Below, in pieces: positions 55,566 through 64,000 of a DNA stretch of 64,000 nucleotides; position 1 is the first letter of the stretch; each line of letters starts with the position of its first letter. The notes under the pieces were generated by a model. The model did not search any database, was not told where the DNA came from, and worked only from the letters and a program-made list of their open reading frames with translations. Both the position numbers and the translations under genes were made by a program. The DNA comes from Mycobacterium sp. MS1601 (GTDB taxonomy: Bacteria > Actinomycetota > Actinomycetes > Mycobacteriales > Mycobacteriaceae). The stretch spans positions 2,790,001 to 2,854,000 of the forward strand of contig NZ_CP019420.1 of the NCBI RefSeq assembly GCF_001984215.1, read 5' to 3'.

Positions 55566-55952
55566 CTACAGCCCGGCCAGGTCGTCGGGGACGTCCACGG
55601 CGTAGCGCTGTAGCTCTTCCAGCGTCACCAGATCCAGGGCGCGCTCGTGGGTGGCGGCCAGCACCACCGGGCAGGCACGACCGTCCTGGTGGGCGCGTAA
55701 CCAATTGGCTGCGGTGATGCACCACCGGTCGCCGGGCACCAGGCCGGGAAAGCGGTACTGCGGCATCGGTGTCGACAGGTCGTTGCCGATGGAGCGCTGG
55801 TGTTCGAGGAACTCTGTGGTGACCACGCCGCAAATGATGTGCCGCCCCACGTCTTCGGCTCCGGTGGAGCAGCAGCCGTCGCGGTAGAACCCTGTCATGG
55901 GATCGGTACCGCACGGTTCGAGCGGACCCCCGAGAACGTTGAGCTCAGACAT
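55566..55952 (-). CDS. DUF2237 family protein
   Basis: A 128-residue protein. NVLGGPLEPCGTDPMTGFYRDGCC and then HIICGVVTTEFLEHQRSIGNDLST, PGDRWCITAANWLRA and TLEELQRYAVD are the conserved DUF2237 blocks, including five cysteines at conserved spots. Function unknown in the family. Convergent with the kinase, and starting 22 bases from the divergent transporter. Confidence 0.9.
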   Translation of the reverse strand: MSELNVLGGPLEPCGTDPMTGFYRDGCCSTGAEDVGRHIICGVVTTEFLEHQRSIGNDLSTPMPQYRFPGLVPGDRWCITAANWLRAHQDGRACPVVLAATHERALDLVTLEELQRYAVDVPDDLAGL

Positions 55953-55973
55953 ACCTCAAGTATTGCGTGCACA

Positions 55974-57278
55974 ATGTCCGCCGTGGGAATGCGTCGGGTG
56001 GCCACGGCCAGCTTTGTCGGAACGGCTATCGAGTACTACGACTTCTTCATCTACGGCACCGCCGCCGCGCTGGTGTTTCCCGAGGTGTTCTTCCCGAACC
56101 TGAGTCCCACCGTGGCCACGGTCGCCTCGTTGTCGACGTTTGCGGTGGCGTTCCTGTCGCGACCGGTCGGCGCGGCCGTGTTCGGCCACTTCGGAGATCG
56201 TCTGGGCCGCAAGAAGACCCTGGTGGCCACGTTGGTGATCATGGGGTTGTCCACCGTGGGGGTGGGTCTGGTGCCGTCAGCCGAGACCATCGGTATGGCG
56301 GCACCACTGCTGCTGTTGGCGCTGCGACTGCTGCAGGGTTTCGCGGTCGGTGGCGAATGGGCCGGCTCGGCACTGCTGAGCGCCGAGTACGCCCCGCGGG
56401 ACCGACGCGGACGCTACGGCATGTTCACCCAACTCGGTGTCGGGGCCGGCCTGGTGCTCGGCAACGCGGTGTTCCTGGTGGTGAATCTGACTGTGGGAGA
56501 AAAGAGCCCGACGTTCATGGACTGGGGCTGGCGGGTGCCGTTCCTGTTCAGTGCCGTGCTACTGATCATCGCACTGTACATCCGGGTGAGTATCGAGGAG
56601 ACGCCGGTTTTTGCCGCTGTGGTGCACGAACCCGGGCAGGCACCGCTGTCCGAGCTGTTCGGGGCGCAACCGCGGCAGGTGCTGTTGGGTTCGGGATGCA
56701 TGGTCGGTGTCTTCACCTTCAGCTTCATGGGCGGCACGTACCTCATGGGGTATGCGACGACGATCTTGCAGCACCCACGTGAAATCGTGCTGTCGGTCGG
56801 GGTGCTCGGTGGTGTGGCGATGCTGATCACCACGGCATTGGCGGCCACGGTGTGTGACCGTGTGGGCCGGCGGCGCGTCATCTTGACCGGTTTCTGCCTG
56901 GCGCTGCCGTGGTCCTTCCTGGTGATGCCACTATTGGACACCGATTCCACGCAGCTCTTCGGAGTCGCCATCGTCGGTACTTACGCCATCCTGGGTATCG
57001 CCAGCGGCCCCATGGCGTCGTTCCTGCCGGAGATCTTCGCAACTCGCTACCGCTACAGCGGTGCGGGGCTCACGTTCAACCTCGGCGGCATCATCGGCGG
57101 CGCGGTGCCGCCGATCCTGGCTGGACCTCTGGTCGACGCATTCGGTCCGCTTGCCATCGGCGTGATGATGGCACTGCTGGTGGGCATCAGTCTGGCGGCG
57201 ACGTTCCGTCTGCCCGAGACCAAGGGTGTCGAACTGAGCGCCGTGGTGGGACCGTCTCAAGCCGTCGCGTCGCGGTAG
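55974..57278 (+). CDS. MFS transporter of the metabolite:H+ symporter (MHS) family
   Basis: A 434-residue transporter from ATG 55974. The start VATASFVGTAIEYYDFFIYGTAAAL is the MHS hallmark, with the acidic-aromatic EYYDFF. Motif A is GHFGDRLGRKKTLVATL, and RLLQGFAVGGEWAGSALLSAEY is typical of ShiA/ProP-like proteins. Substrates in the family are organic acids, betaine, proline or shikimate. The start has no clear ribosome site; leaderless translation is possible. Overlaps galM's 3' end by 22 bases. Confidence 0.92.
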   Translation: MSAVGMRRVATASFVGTAIEYYDFFIYGTAAALVFPEVFFPNLSPTVATVASLSTFAVAFLSRPVGAAVFGHFGDRLGRKKTLVATLVIMGLSTVGVGLVPSAETIGMAAPLLLLALRLLQGFAVGGEWAGSALLSAEYAPRDRRGRYGMFTQLGVGAGLVLGNAVFLVVNLTVGEKSPTFMDWGWRVPFLFSAVLLIIALYIRVSIEETPVFAAVVHEPGQAPLSELFGAQPRQVLLGSGCMVGVFTFSFMGGTYLMGYATTILQHPREIVLSVGVLGGVAMLITTALAATVCDRVGRRRVILTGFCLALPWSFLVMPLLDTDSTQLFGVAIVGTYAILGIASGPMASFLPEIFATRYRYSGAGLTFNLGGIIGGAVPPILAGPLVDAFGPLAIGVMMALLVGISLAATFRLPETKGVELSAVVGPSQAVASR

Positions 57279-58194
57279 ACGATCGACCACCGGCCCGACA
57301 CCGACTCACCCGGGGCCAGCCACCGCAGGCCGAGACCGTTGTTGAACGCATCGGCCGGTGCGGTCACCGGCTCCACCGCCACGGCGGTGACCGGGCCGTC
57401 GGGCGAGGGGAATTCACGGGTGATGAATGCATGCACGAAGCCGAATTGTGCGTCGGCGTGCAATGAGACGGATCGGCCGTCCGGAGCGTGCAATGCGTGG
57501 GTGCTGGTGCCGTCCGGCTCTGCCGCCACTGCCCAGCAGTCGTCGAGCGTCATCTCGGCGACGGCCCGCCCGCCGCGCAGGTCCCACTCGGATCCCTCCA
57601 CCGGGGTGAGCCCGACGGGAAGCAGCCGGTCGTCGACGTCGACGTGGTATCTGCCGTTGACGGTCAGCGCGCACGTCTCGGTCGGCACGTCGCCGATCGT
57701 CAGGAACGGGTGCGCCCCGAAACCCACAGGCGCGCAGTTGGACCCGGTGTTGCGGAGCTCTTGTCTGGCCTCCAGGCCCGTGGGTGTCAGTCGGTAGTGC
57801 ACCCTGGTGTCCAGGTCGAAGGGGTAGCCGGGCCGGGCTGTCACCGGCGCCTGCAGTGTCACCGAGGACTCGGTGCGCATGACGACGTTGTAGGTGGTGT
57901 GGCTGAGGAGCCCGTGCAGTGCGGTGCCGTAGGTGGTGTCGGTGATGGCGAGTTCGAATGTTCGACCGTCGTGTGTCCACCGGCCGTCGCGTATCCGATT
58001 GGGCCAGGGCGCCAGTATCTTTCCGCAGAAGAACGGAGCCGGGACCTCCGGGTGGGCCGCCGGGGTGAGAGCGACGTCGCCGACGCTGAGATGCTGCAGG
58101 GCGGCGCCCACGTCGACGATGACGGCGCGCACCCACCGACCGGGGGTCTCGAGCTGCAGTGTGTACTCGACCTCAGGTGCGCCCGAGACTGCCC

Positions 58195-58198
<4 letters not shown>
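57257..58198 (-). CDS. galM: Aldose 1-epimerase
   Basis: A 313-residue mutarotase. Starts at GTG 58198, overlapping the galK stop (GTGA). [15 protein letters not shown] holds the Arg contact; [12 protein letters not shown] carries the first catalytic His, [10 protein letters not shown] the second His, and [16 protein letters not shown] the catalytic Glu. It interconverts beta- and alpha-galactose so that galactokinase can use it. Last gene of the galactose operon. Confidence 0.9.
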
Positions 58199-59289
<1,091 letters not shown>

Positions 59290-59291
59290 GG

Positions 59292-60326
59292 TCAGAGCCC
59301 CCGCAGTGTGTCGGCAAGGGCTTCTGGACTCACGTCGTTGATGAATGCCCCCATCACCGACTCCGAACTGGCGAGATACTTCAGCTTGGTGGCGCTGCGC
59401 CGTATGGAGATCACCTGGGCGTGGAAGTAACCCTCGCGCTGGGCGTGGCTGTCGGTGTACTGATGCAGTGCCGACATGTAGGGCATCGGATCGGCATACA
59501 TTCGGTCGAGCCGTTGCAGGATCTGCTGGTACACGAAGGTGAAGTCCTCGAGTTCGGCATCGTCGAAGTCGAGCAGGCTTCGGACCTTCCGGTTCGGGTA
59601 GATGTGCACCTCCACGGGCCAGCGGGCCGCGAACGGCGCCAGAGCGGTGAAGCTCTTGCTGCTCATGATGATTCGGGCGCCGTCGGCGCGTTCCTCGGCC
59701 AGCATGTCGGCGAACATATTGGTGCCATGGGTCTGCCGGTGTGTGCCCGCTGCCGCCATCAGAGCCCGCGTTGTGGGCGGCAGATACGGATAGCCGTAGA
59801 TCTGGCCGTGCGGGTGGGTCAGGGTCACCCCGATCTGCTCACCGCGATTCTCGAAACAGAACACCTGCTCGATACCGGGCCGCGACATCAGATCACCGGT
59901 GCGATCACGCCACACGTCGACAACCAGTCTCGCCTTGCGGTGATCCAGCCCGCCGAAGGATCCGTTGTGGTCGCTGGAGAAGCAGACCACCTCGCAGCGC
60001 CCGTTGTCGGCGGCAGACAGACTGGCGAAGCGGTTCTCGAATACCACGACGTCGTAGTCGAGAGCCGGTATCTCACTGCTCAATCCGGTGGGCCCTGGGC
60101 ACAGGGGGCACTGATCGGGCGGGGGTTTGTAGGTGCGTTCCTGGCGCTGTGCCGCGATCACCACCCATTCCCCGGTGCGCCGGTCGAAGCGCAACTCCGG
60201 CGGGGATCCGGCGTGGACGGGCAGGACGCGACGATCGGGCACCGGGGCACACCGGTGCCCGGGCAGATCGTAGAACCACAGGTCGCGCCCGTCTGCCAGG
60301 GTCCGGTGGGTGGCCGCGAGGGTCAG
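59292..60326 (-). CDS. galT: Galactose-1-phosphate uridylyltransferase, probable CTG start
   Basis: A roughly 344-residue enzyme. The catalytic motif [10 protein letters not shown] and the zinc-like Cys pair [10 protein letters not shown] are present, with FENRFASL and WPVEVHIYP. The first ordinary start is GTG 60242, but the open frame before it reads [18 protein letters not shown], which looks like true GalT sequence, and has no ATG, GTG or TTG. A CTG at 60326 overlaps the permease stop as CTGA and has AGAAGGG six bases before it. I chose this as the start, in line with the other four-base overlaps here; GTG 60242 is the alternative. Confidence 0.85.
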   Translation of the reverse strand: MTLAATHRTLADGRDLWFYDLPGHRCAPVPDRRVLPVHAGSPPELRFDRRTGEWVVIAAQRQERTYKPPPDQCPLCPGPTGLSSEIPALDYDVVVFENRFASLSAADNGRCEVVCFSSDHNGSFGGLDHRKARLVVDVWRDRTGDLMSRPGIEQVFCFENRGEQIGVTLTHPHGQIYGYPYLPPTTRALMAAAGTHRQTHGTNMFADMLAEERADGARIIMSSKSFTALAPFAARWPVEVHIYPNRKVRSLLDFDDAELEDFTFVYQQILQRLDRMYADPMPYMSALHQYTDSHAQREGYFHAQVISIRRSATKLKYLASSESVMGAFINDVSPEALADTLRGL

Positions 60327-61555
60327 GATGCGCCCTTCTTCTTGTTGTAGACGTCGAAGCCCACCGCAGCCAGCAACACCAGTCCCTTGATGAGCTGTTG
60401 GACGTCACTGCCGATGCCGATCAGCGACATGCCGTTGTTCAGCACGCCCAAGACGAAGCCGCCGATCACCGCACCGAACACCGTACCCACGCCACCGTTG
60501 GCCGACGCACCGCCGATGAACGCTGCCGCAATGGCTTCCAGCTCCATGCCGATGCCGGCCTGCGGGGTGGCCGAGTTGAGCCGGGCGGCGAACAGCAGAC
60601 CCGCCAGCGCCGAGAGCAGTCCCATGTTCACGAAAACCAGGAAGGTGACCCGCTTGGTCTTGACTCCCGACAGCCGCGCCGCCGCGACGTTGCCACCGAC
60701 GGCGTACACCTGCCGACCGAACACCGTGGAGCGCATCACAAAGGCGTAGATGACGAACGCGACTGCCAGCACGATGCCCACCACCGGGACGCCGCGGTAG
60801 CTGGCGAGCAGGAGGGTGAACGCGGCCAGCGCCGCCGTGATGGCCGCGCACTTGGCGATGAACCACCCGGTGGGCAGGACGTCGAAACCGTAGTGGGACT
60901 GAGCTCGACGTTGGCGTACCTGCTGCCAGACCGCCGCCACGGTGACCAGAGCGCCGAGGATGATGGTGGGCCAGTGGTAGAGGCTGCTGCCACCGATCTC
61001 GGGCAGGAACCCGCTGCTGACCGCCCCGAAACTGCGGGGGAACGGTGCTATCGACTGGCCCTCCAACAGATACTGGGTGGCGCCGCGGAACACCAGCATG
61101 CCCGCCAAGGTGACGATGAAGGAGGGGATGCCGACGTAGGCGATCCAAAAGCCTTGCCATGCGCCGATCAACGCCCCGAGAAGCAGGCAGGCTACGACAG
61201 CCACCGGCCAGGGCATGGAGTGGTTGATCATCAGCACCGCGGAGGTGGCACCGACGAACCCGGCGATCGATCCCACCGAGAGGTCGATGTGCCCTGAGAT
61301 GATGACCATCACCATCCCGATGGCCAAGATCAGGATGTAGCCGTTCTGTTGAACGATGTTGGTGACGTTGAGCGGCTTGAGCAGGATGCCGTCGGTGGTG
61401 AACTGGAACAGGATGACGATGAGCACCAGGGCCACGACCATGCCGTACTGGCGGAAGTTGCCCCGGATCGCCGCGGTGAGGCGACTCACCGTGGAATCCG
61501 GTGGCGGCGCTGTCGACGCCGGTGGTGGGGTGTCCACCGTGGGGGTGGTGGTCAT
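60323..61555 (-). CDS. Sugar ABC transporter permease (XylH/GguB-like)
   Basis: A 410-residue permease with a Pro/Thr-rich start (residues 1-20) and about ten helices. [33 protein letters not shown] is the classic RbsC/XylH block, and [22 protein letters not shown] is the ATPase-contact loop region. The closest group is the multiple-sugar ChvE-GguAB permease. Coupled on both sides (ATGA with the ATPase, CTGA with galT). Confidence 0.9.
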   Translation of the reverse strand: MTTTPTVDTPPPASTAPPPDSTVSRLTAAIRGNFRQYGMVVALVLIVILFQFTTDGILLKPLNVTNIVQQNGYILILAIGMVMVIISGHIDLSVGSIAGFVGATSAVLMINHSMPWPVAVVACLLLGALIGAWQGFWIAYVGIPSFIVTLAGMLVFRGATQYLLEGQSIAPFPRSFGAVSSGFLPEIGGSSLYHWPTIILGALVTVAAVWQQVRQRRAQSHYGFDVLPTGWFIAKCAAITAALAAFTLLLASYRGVPVVGIVLAVAFVIYAFVMRSTVFGRQVYAVGGNVAAARLSGVKTKRVTFLVFVNMGLLSALAGLLFAARLNSATPQAGIGMELEAIAAAFIGGASANGGVGTVFGAVIGGFVLGVLNNGMSLIGIGSDVQQLIKGLVLLAAVGFDVYNKKKGAS

Positions 61556-63093
61556 GTGGTTCGTCCCTTCATCATGTGATGCATCAATGTCTCCTGGGTC
61601 GCGTCAGCACGGCTGACCTCTCCGGTGAGGCGACCTTCGTTCAGCGTGTAGATGCGGTCGCACAAGCCGATCAGCTCGGGCAGTTCCGAGGAGATGACGA
61701 TGATCGATTTACCCTCGGCAGCAAGGGCGTTGATGATCGTGTAGATCTCGTACTTGGCGCCGACGTCGATCCCGCGGGTGGGTTCGTCGAGGATCAGCAC
61801 ATCCGGGTCGGCGAAGATCCACTTGCTCAGCACCACCTTCTGCTGATTGCCCCCGGACAGGTTGCCGGTGGTGGTCTTCACCGACTGCGCCTTGATGTGC
61901 ATGTCCTTGCGGAACCGGTCGGCGACCACCGCCTCCTCATGCTCGTTGATGACAGACATCTTGCTCACCTTCTGCAGCGACGCCAGGGTGACACTGCGGG
62001 CGATGTCATCCATCAGGTTCAGGCCGTAGTGCTTACGGTCTTCGGTGGCGTAGGCGATCCGGTTGGTGATCGCGTCGGACACGGTGTTGGTCCGAATCTC
62101 CTTGCCGTCCTTGAACACCGCGCCGCCGGCCTTCTTGCCGTAGCTGCGTCCGAACACGCTCATCGCCAGCTCGGTCCGGCCGGCACCCATCAGTCCCGCG
62201 AGGCCGACCACCTCGCCGCGGCGCACATTGATCGACACCCCGTCGACCACCTTGCGATGCTGGTCCAACGGATGGAACACCGTCCAGTCCTCGATGGCGA
62301 AGGTCACCTCGCCGATGGGATGCGGGGTGCGCTCGGGAAAGCGGTCGGTCATGTCACGCCCGACCATGCCCCGGATCACGTGCTCTTCGGTGATCTCGTG
62401 ATCCACCGCAAGGGTTTCGATGGTCTGCCCGTCGCGCAGGATCGTGATGCTGTCGGCCACCTGCATCACCTCGTTGAGCTTGTGCGAGATGATGATGCAC
62501 GTCAGGCCTTGGCCGCGAAGCTCGATCATGAGGTCGAGCAGGTGCCGGCTGTCCTCGTCGTTGAGCGCGGCAGTCGGCTCGTCGAGGATCAGCAGTTTGA
62601 CCTTCTTCGACAGGGCCTTGGCGATCTCCACGAGTTGCTGTTTGCCCACCCCGATGTCGGAGATCCTGGTGCCCGGGCTCTCCCGCAAACCGACCCGCTG
62701 CAATAGTTTCTGGGCTCCGGTGGTGGTCTCATTCCAGTTGATCACCCCGGCCGACGCGTGTTCGTTGCCGAGGAAGATGTTCTCGGCGATGGTCAGCACC
62801 GGCACCAGCGCCAGCTCCTGGTGGATGATGCCGATGCCGGCGCGCTCGCTGGAGCGGATGTCCTTGAAATTACCGGGTTTTCCGTCGAAATCGATCTCAC
62901 CGGTGTAGCTGCCGTGCGGGTAGATACCGCTGAGCACTTTCATCAAGGTGGACTTACCGGCACCGTTCTCCCCGCAGATGGCGTGGATCTCGCCCTGGCG
63001 CACCGTCAGGTTGACGTCGCGCAACGCGGTGACGGCACCGAAGCGTTTGGTGATGTCCCGCATCTGGAGTAGCGGTGTAGCGGACCGGCTCAT
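61552..63093 (-). CDS. Sugar ABC transporter ATPase (GguA/MglA-like, two nucleotide domains)
   Basis: A 513-residue fused ATPase. Domain 1 has Walker [10 protein letters not shown], signature [13 protein letters not shown] and Walker [12 protein letters not shown]. Domain 2 has the degenerate Walker [11 protein letters not shown], a good signature [14 protein letters not shown] and [12 protein letters not shown]. This asymmetry is standard for monosaccharide importers. The ATG at 63093 overlaps the binding-protein stop (TGATG). Confidence 0.95.
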   Translation of the reverse strand: MSRSATPLLQMRDITKRFGAVTALRDVNLTVRQGEIHAICGENGAGKSTLMKVLSGIYPHGSYTGEIDFDGKPGNFKDIRSSERAGIGIIHQELALVPVLTIAENIFLGNEHASAGVINWNETTTGAQKLLQRVGLRESPGTRISDIGVGKQQLVEIAKALSKKVKLLILDEPTAALNDEDSRHLLDLMIELRGQGLTCIIISHKLNEVMQVADSITILRDGQTIETLAVDHEITEEHVIRGMVGRDMTDRFPERTPHPIGEVTFAIEDWTVFHPLDQHRKVVDGVSINVRRGEVVGLAGLMGAGRTELAMSVFGRSYGKKAGGAVFKDGKEIRTNTVSDAITNRIAYATEDRKHYGLNLMDDIARSVTLASLQKVSKMSVINEHEEAVVADRFRKDMHIKAQSVKTTTGNLSGGNQQKVVLSKWIFADPDVLILDEPTRGIDVGAKYEIYTIINALAAEGKSIIVISSELPELIGLCDRIYTLNEGRLTGEVSRADATQETLMHHMMKGRTT

Positions 63094-64000
63094 CAGGCGA
63101 GCTGGTCCTGGGTGTAGTAACCCGATTCGACCAGCACCTTTTCGTAGTTCTCCCTGTCGACGCTGACCGGTTCCAGGAGATAGGACGGCACCACCTTCAC
63201 CCCGTTGTCGTAGGTGGTGGTGTCGTTGACCTCGGGTTCGCCGTCGGTGAGCATGGAATCGGCCATCTGTACTGCGGATTCGGCCAGTTCCCGGGTGTCC
63301 TTGAAGACTGTCTGTGTCTGCTCACCCGCGATGATGGACTTGACGGAGGCCAGCTCGGCGTCCTGCCCGGTGACCACCGGCAGCGGGTTGGCCGGTGTGC
63401 CGTAACCCGAGCTCTTCAGCGCGGAGATGATGCCAAGGGACATCCCGTCATACGGCGAGAGCACGGCGTCTACCCGGCCGCTGGTGTAGGCCCGGCTGAG
63501 CAGGTTGTCCATCCGGGACTGGGCCAGCCCGCCGTCCCAGCGCAGGGTGGCCACCTGATCGAAGGACGTCTGGCCGCTGCGCACCACCAGCTTGCCGCTG
63601 TCGATGTAGGGTGTCAGCACACTCATGGCGCCGTCGAAGAAGAAGGTGGCGTTGTTGTCATCCGGCGATCCGGCGAACAGTTCGATGTTGAACGGGCCCG
63701 GGTTCTGCTCCACGCCGAGGGTGTCGACAATGTAATTGGCCTGCAGCACGCCGACTTTGAAGTTGTCGAAGGTGGCGTAGTAGTCGACGTTCTCCGACCC
63801 GCGGATCAGGCGGTCATAGCTGACCACCGGAATGTCGGCGTCAGCGGCCCGCTGCAGGATGTCGGTCAGCGAGGAGCCGTCGATCGGTGCGATGACGAGG
63901 GCCCGCACGCCCTTGGTGATCATGTTCTCGATCTGCGACACCTGGTTCTGCACCACGTCGTCGCCGTACTGCAGATCGGTCTGGTAGCCGAGGGCCTGGA
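63093..64000 (-). CDS. Periplasmic sugar-binding protein (ChvE-like), N-terminus outside the window
   Basis: The reading frame stays open to the window edge, so the first part is missing; an internal GTG at 63956 is not the start. [63 protein letters not shown] and VVTGQDAEL are blocks of the ChvE/xylose- or galactose-binding family. In this operon with galT, galK and galM its ligand is most likely galactose or a galactose-containing sugar. The signal peptide and promoter are beyond 64000. Confidence 0.93.
   Translation of the reverse strand, partial: QALGYQTDLQYGDDVVQNQVSQIENMITKGVRALVIAPIDGSSLTDILQRAADADIPVVSYDRLIRGSENVDYYATFDNFKVGVLQANYIVDTLGVEQNPGPFNIELFAGSPDDNNATFFFDGAMSVLTPYIDSGKLVVRSGQTSFDQVATLRWDGGLAQSRMDNLLSRAYTSGRVDAVLSPYDGMSLGIISALKSSGYGTPANPLPVVTGQDAELASVKSIIAGEQTQTVFKDTRELAESAVQMADSMLTDGEPEVNDTTTYDNGVKVVPSYLLEPVSVDRENYEKVLVESGYYTQDQLA

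Noticed and set aside
59741..61297. 518-codon plus-strand frame opposite galT and the sugar permease
   Set aside because: Composition is Arg/Asp/His-rich without conserved blocks, and both opposite genes are clear.
61501..62706. 401-codon plus-strand frame opposite the sugar ATPase
   Set aside because: Shadow of a certain ATPase gene; no motif of its own.

Overview
The window is high-GC actinobacterial DNA, most likely from a fast-growing environmental mycobacterium (Mycolicibacterium-type). The indications are a DUF5313 protein, a PknF/PknH-style transmembrane Ser/Thr kinase, a secreted protein built of PGRS-type Gly-Asn repeats, dense overlapping ATGA/GTGA gene junctions, and many catabolic operons. 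I see no tRNA, rRNA, CRISPR array, insertion sequence or phage gene. The species is an inference; nothing here fixes it.

Layout. (1) 1-3344: a membrane-anchored hypothetical, an OhrR-type MarR regulator with a palindromic operator, a DUF5313 protein, a fumarylpyruvate-hydrolase-like FAH protein and a secreted serine hydrolase. (2) 3639-10905: an aromatic-type catabolic cluster (extradiol dioxygenase, FAH hydrolase, flavin hydroxylase, crotonase, TetR regulator, ACMSD-type amidohydrolase, and a convergent membrane-anchored metallo-beta-lactamase-fold hydrolase). The two outer promoters carry the same 15-bp sequence in the same orientation relative to transcription. (3) 11103-17203: mostly single genes, including a frameshifted TetR gene, an aminoglycoside-phosphotransferase-like kinase, a DUF302 protein, a MenC-like protein that has lost its catalytic residues, a PHP phosphatase, a membrane metallophosphoesterase and an M15 peptidase. 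(4) 17240-24859: a set of divergent transcription units that look like one regulon: lipoprotein-binding ABC importer, nucleoside hydrolase, 2-oxoglutarate dioxygenase, FAD oxidase, VOC protein and a GntR regulator. The boxes TACATGAAAT / CATGAAAT occur at both divergent promoters. This is the best candidate for an undescribed system. (5) 24819-31784: thioesterase, zinc alcohol dehydrogenase, then an oxalate operon (oxc, frc, a shortened CoA ligase) and an EEP-family hydrolase.

(6) 31821-37062: a frameshifted GAF-EAL gene, a methyltransferase, and a two-component group (DUF4118/GAF kinase, stand-alone receiver, NarL-type regulator). (7) 37116-41511: a PaoABC-like molybdenum aldehyde oxidoreductase in the order large-small-FAD, preceded by a chloroperoxidase-like hydrolase. 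(8) 41588-45616: prfC, a TrkA-type protein and a divergent K+/H+ antiporter. (9) 45642-48595: the PGRS-repeat protein (frameshifted), a small membrane protein and a VOC protein. (10) 48600-54148: selO overlapping a GH13 enzyme, then an MFS drug exporter and MarR regulator sharing a perfect inverted repeat. (11) 54212-57278: Ser/Thr kinase, DUF2237 protein and an MHS-type transporter. (12) 57257-64000: a minus-strand galactose operon running sugar-binding protein, ATPase, permease, galT, galK, galM. galT seems to start at a CTG that overlaps the permease stop.

Three genes (near 11223, 32475 and 46638) are each repaired by adding one G to a G run on the coding strand. That pattern points as much to base-calling error as to real pseudogenes.
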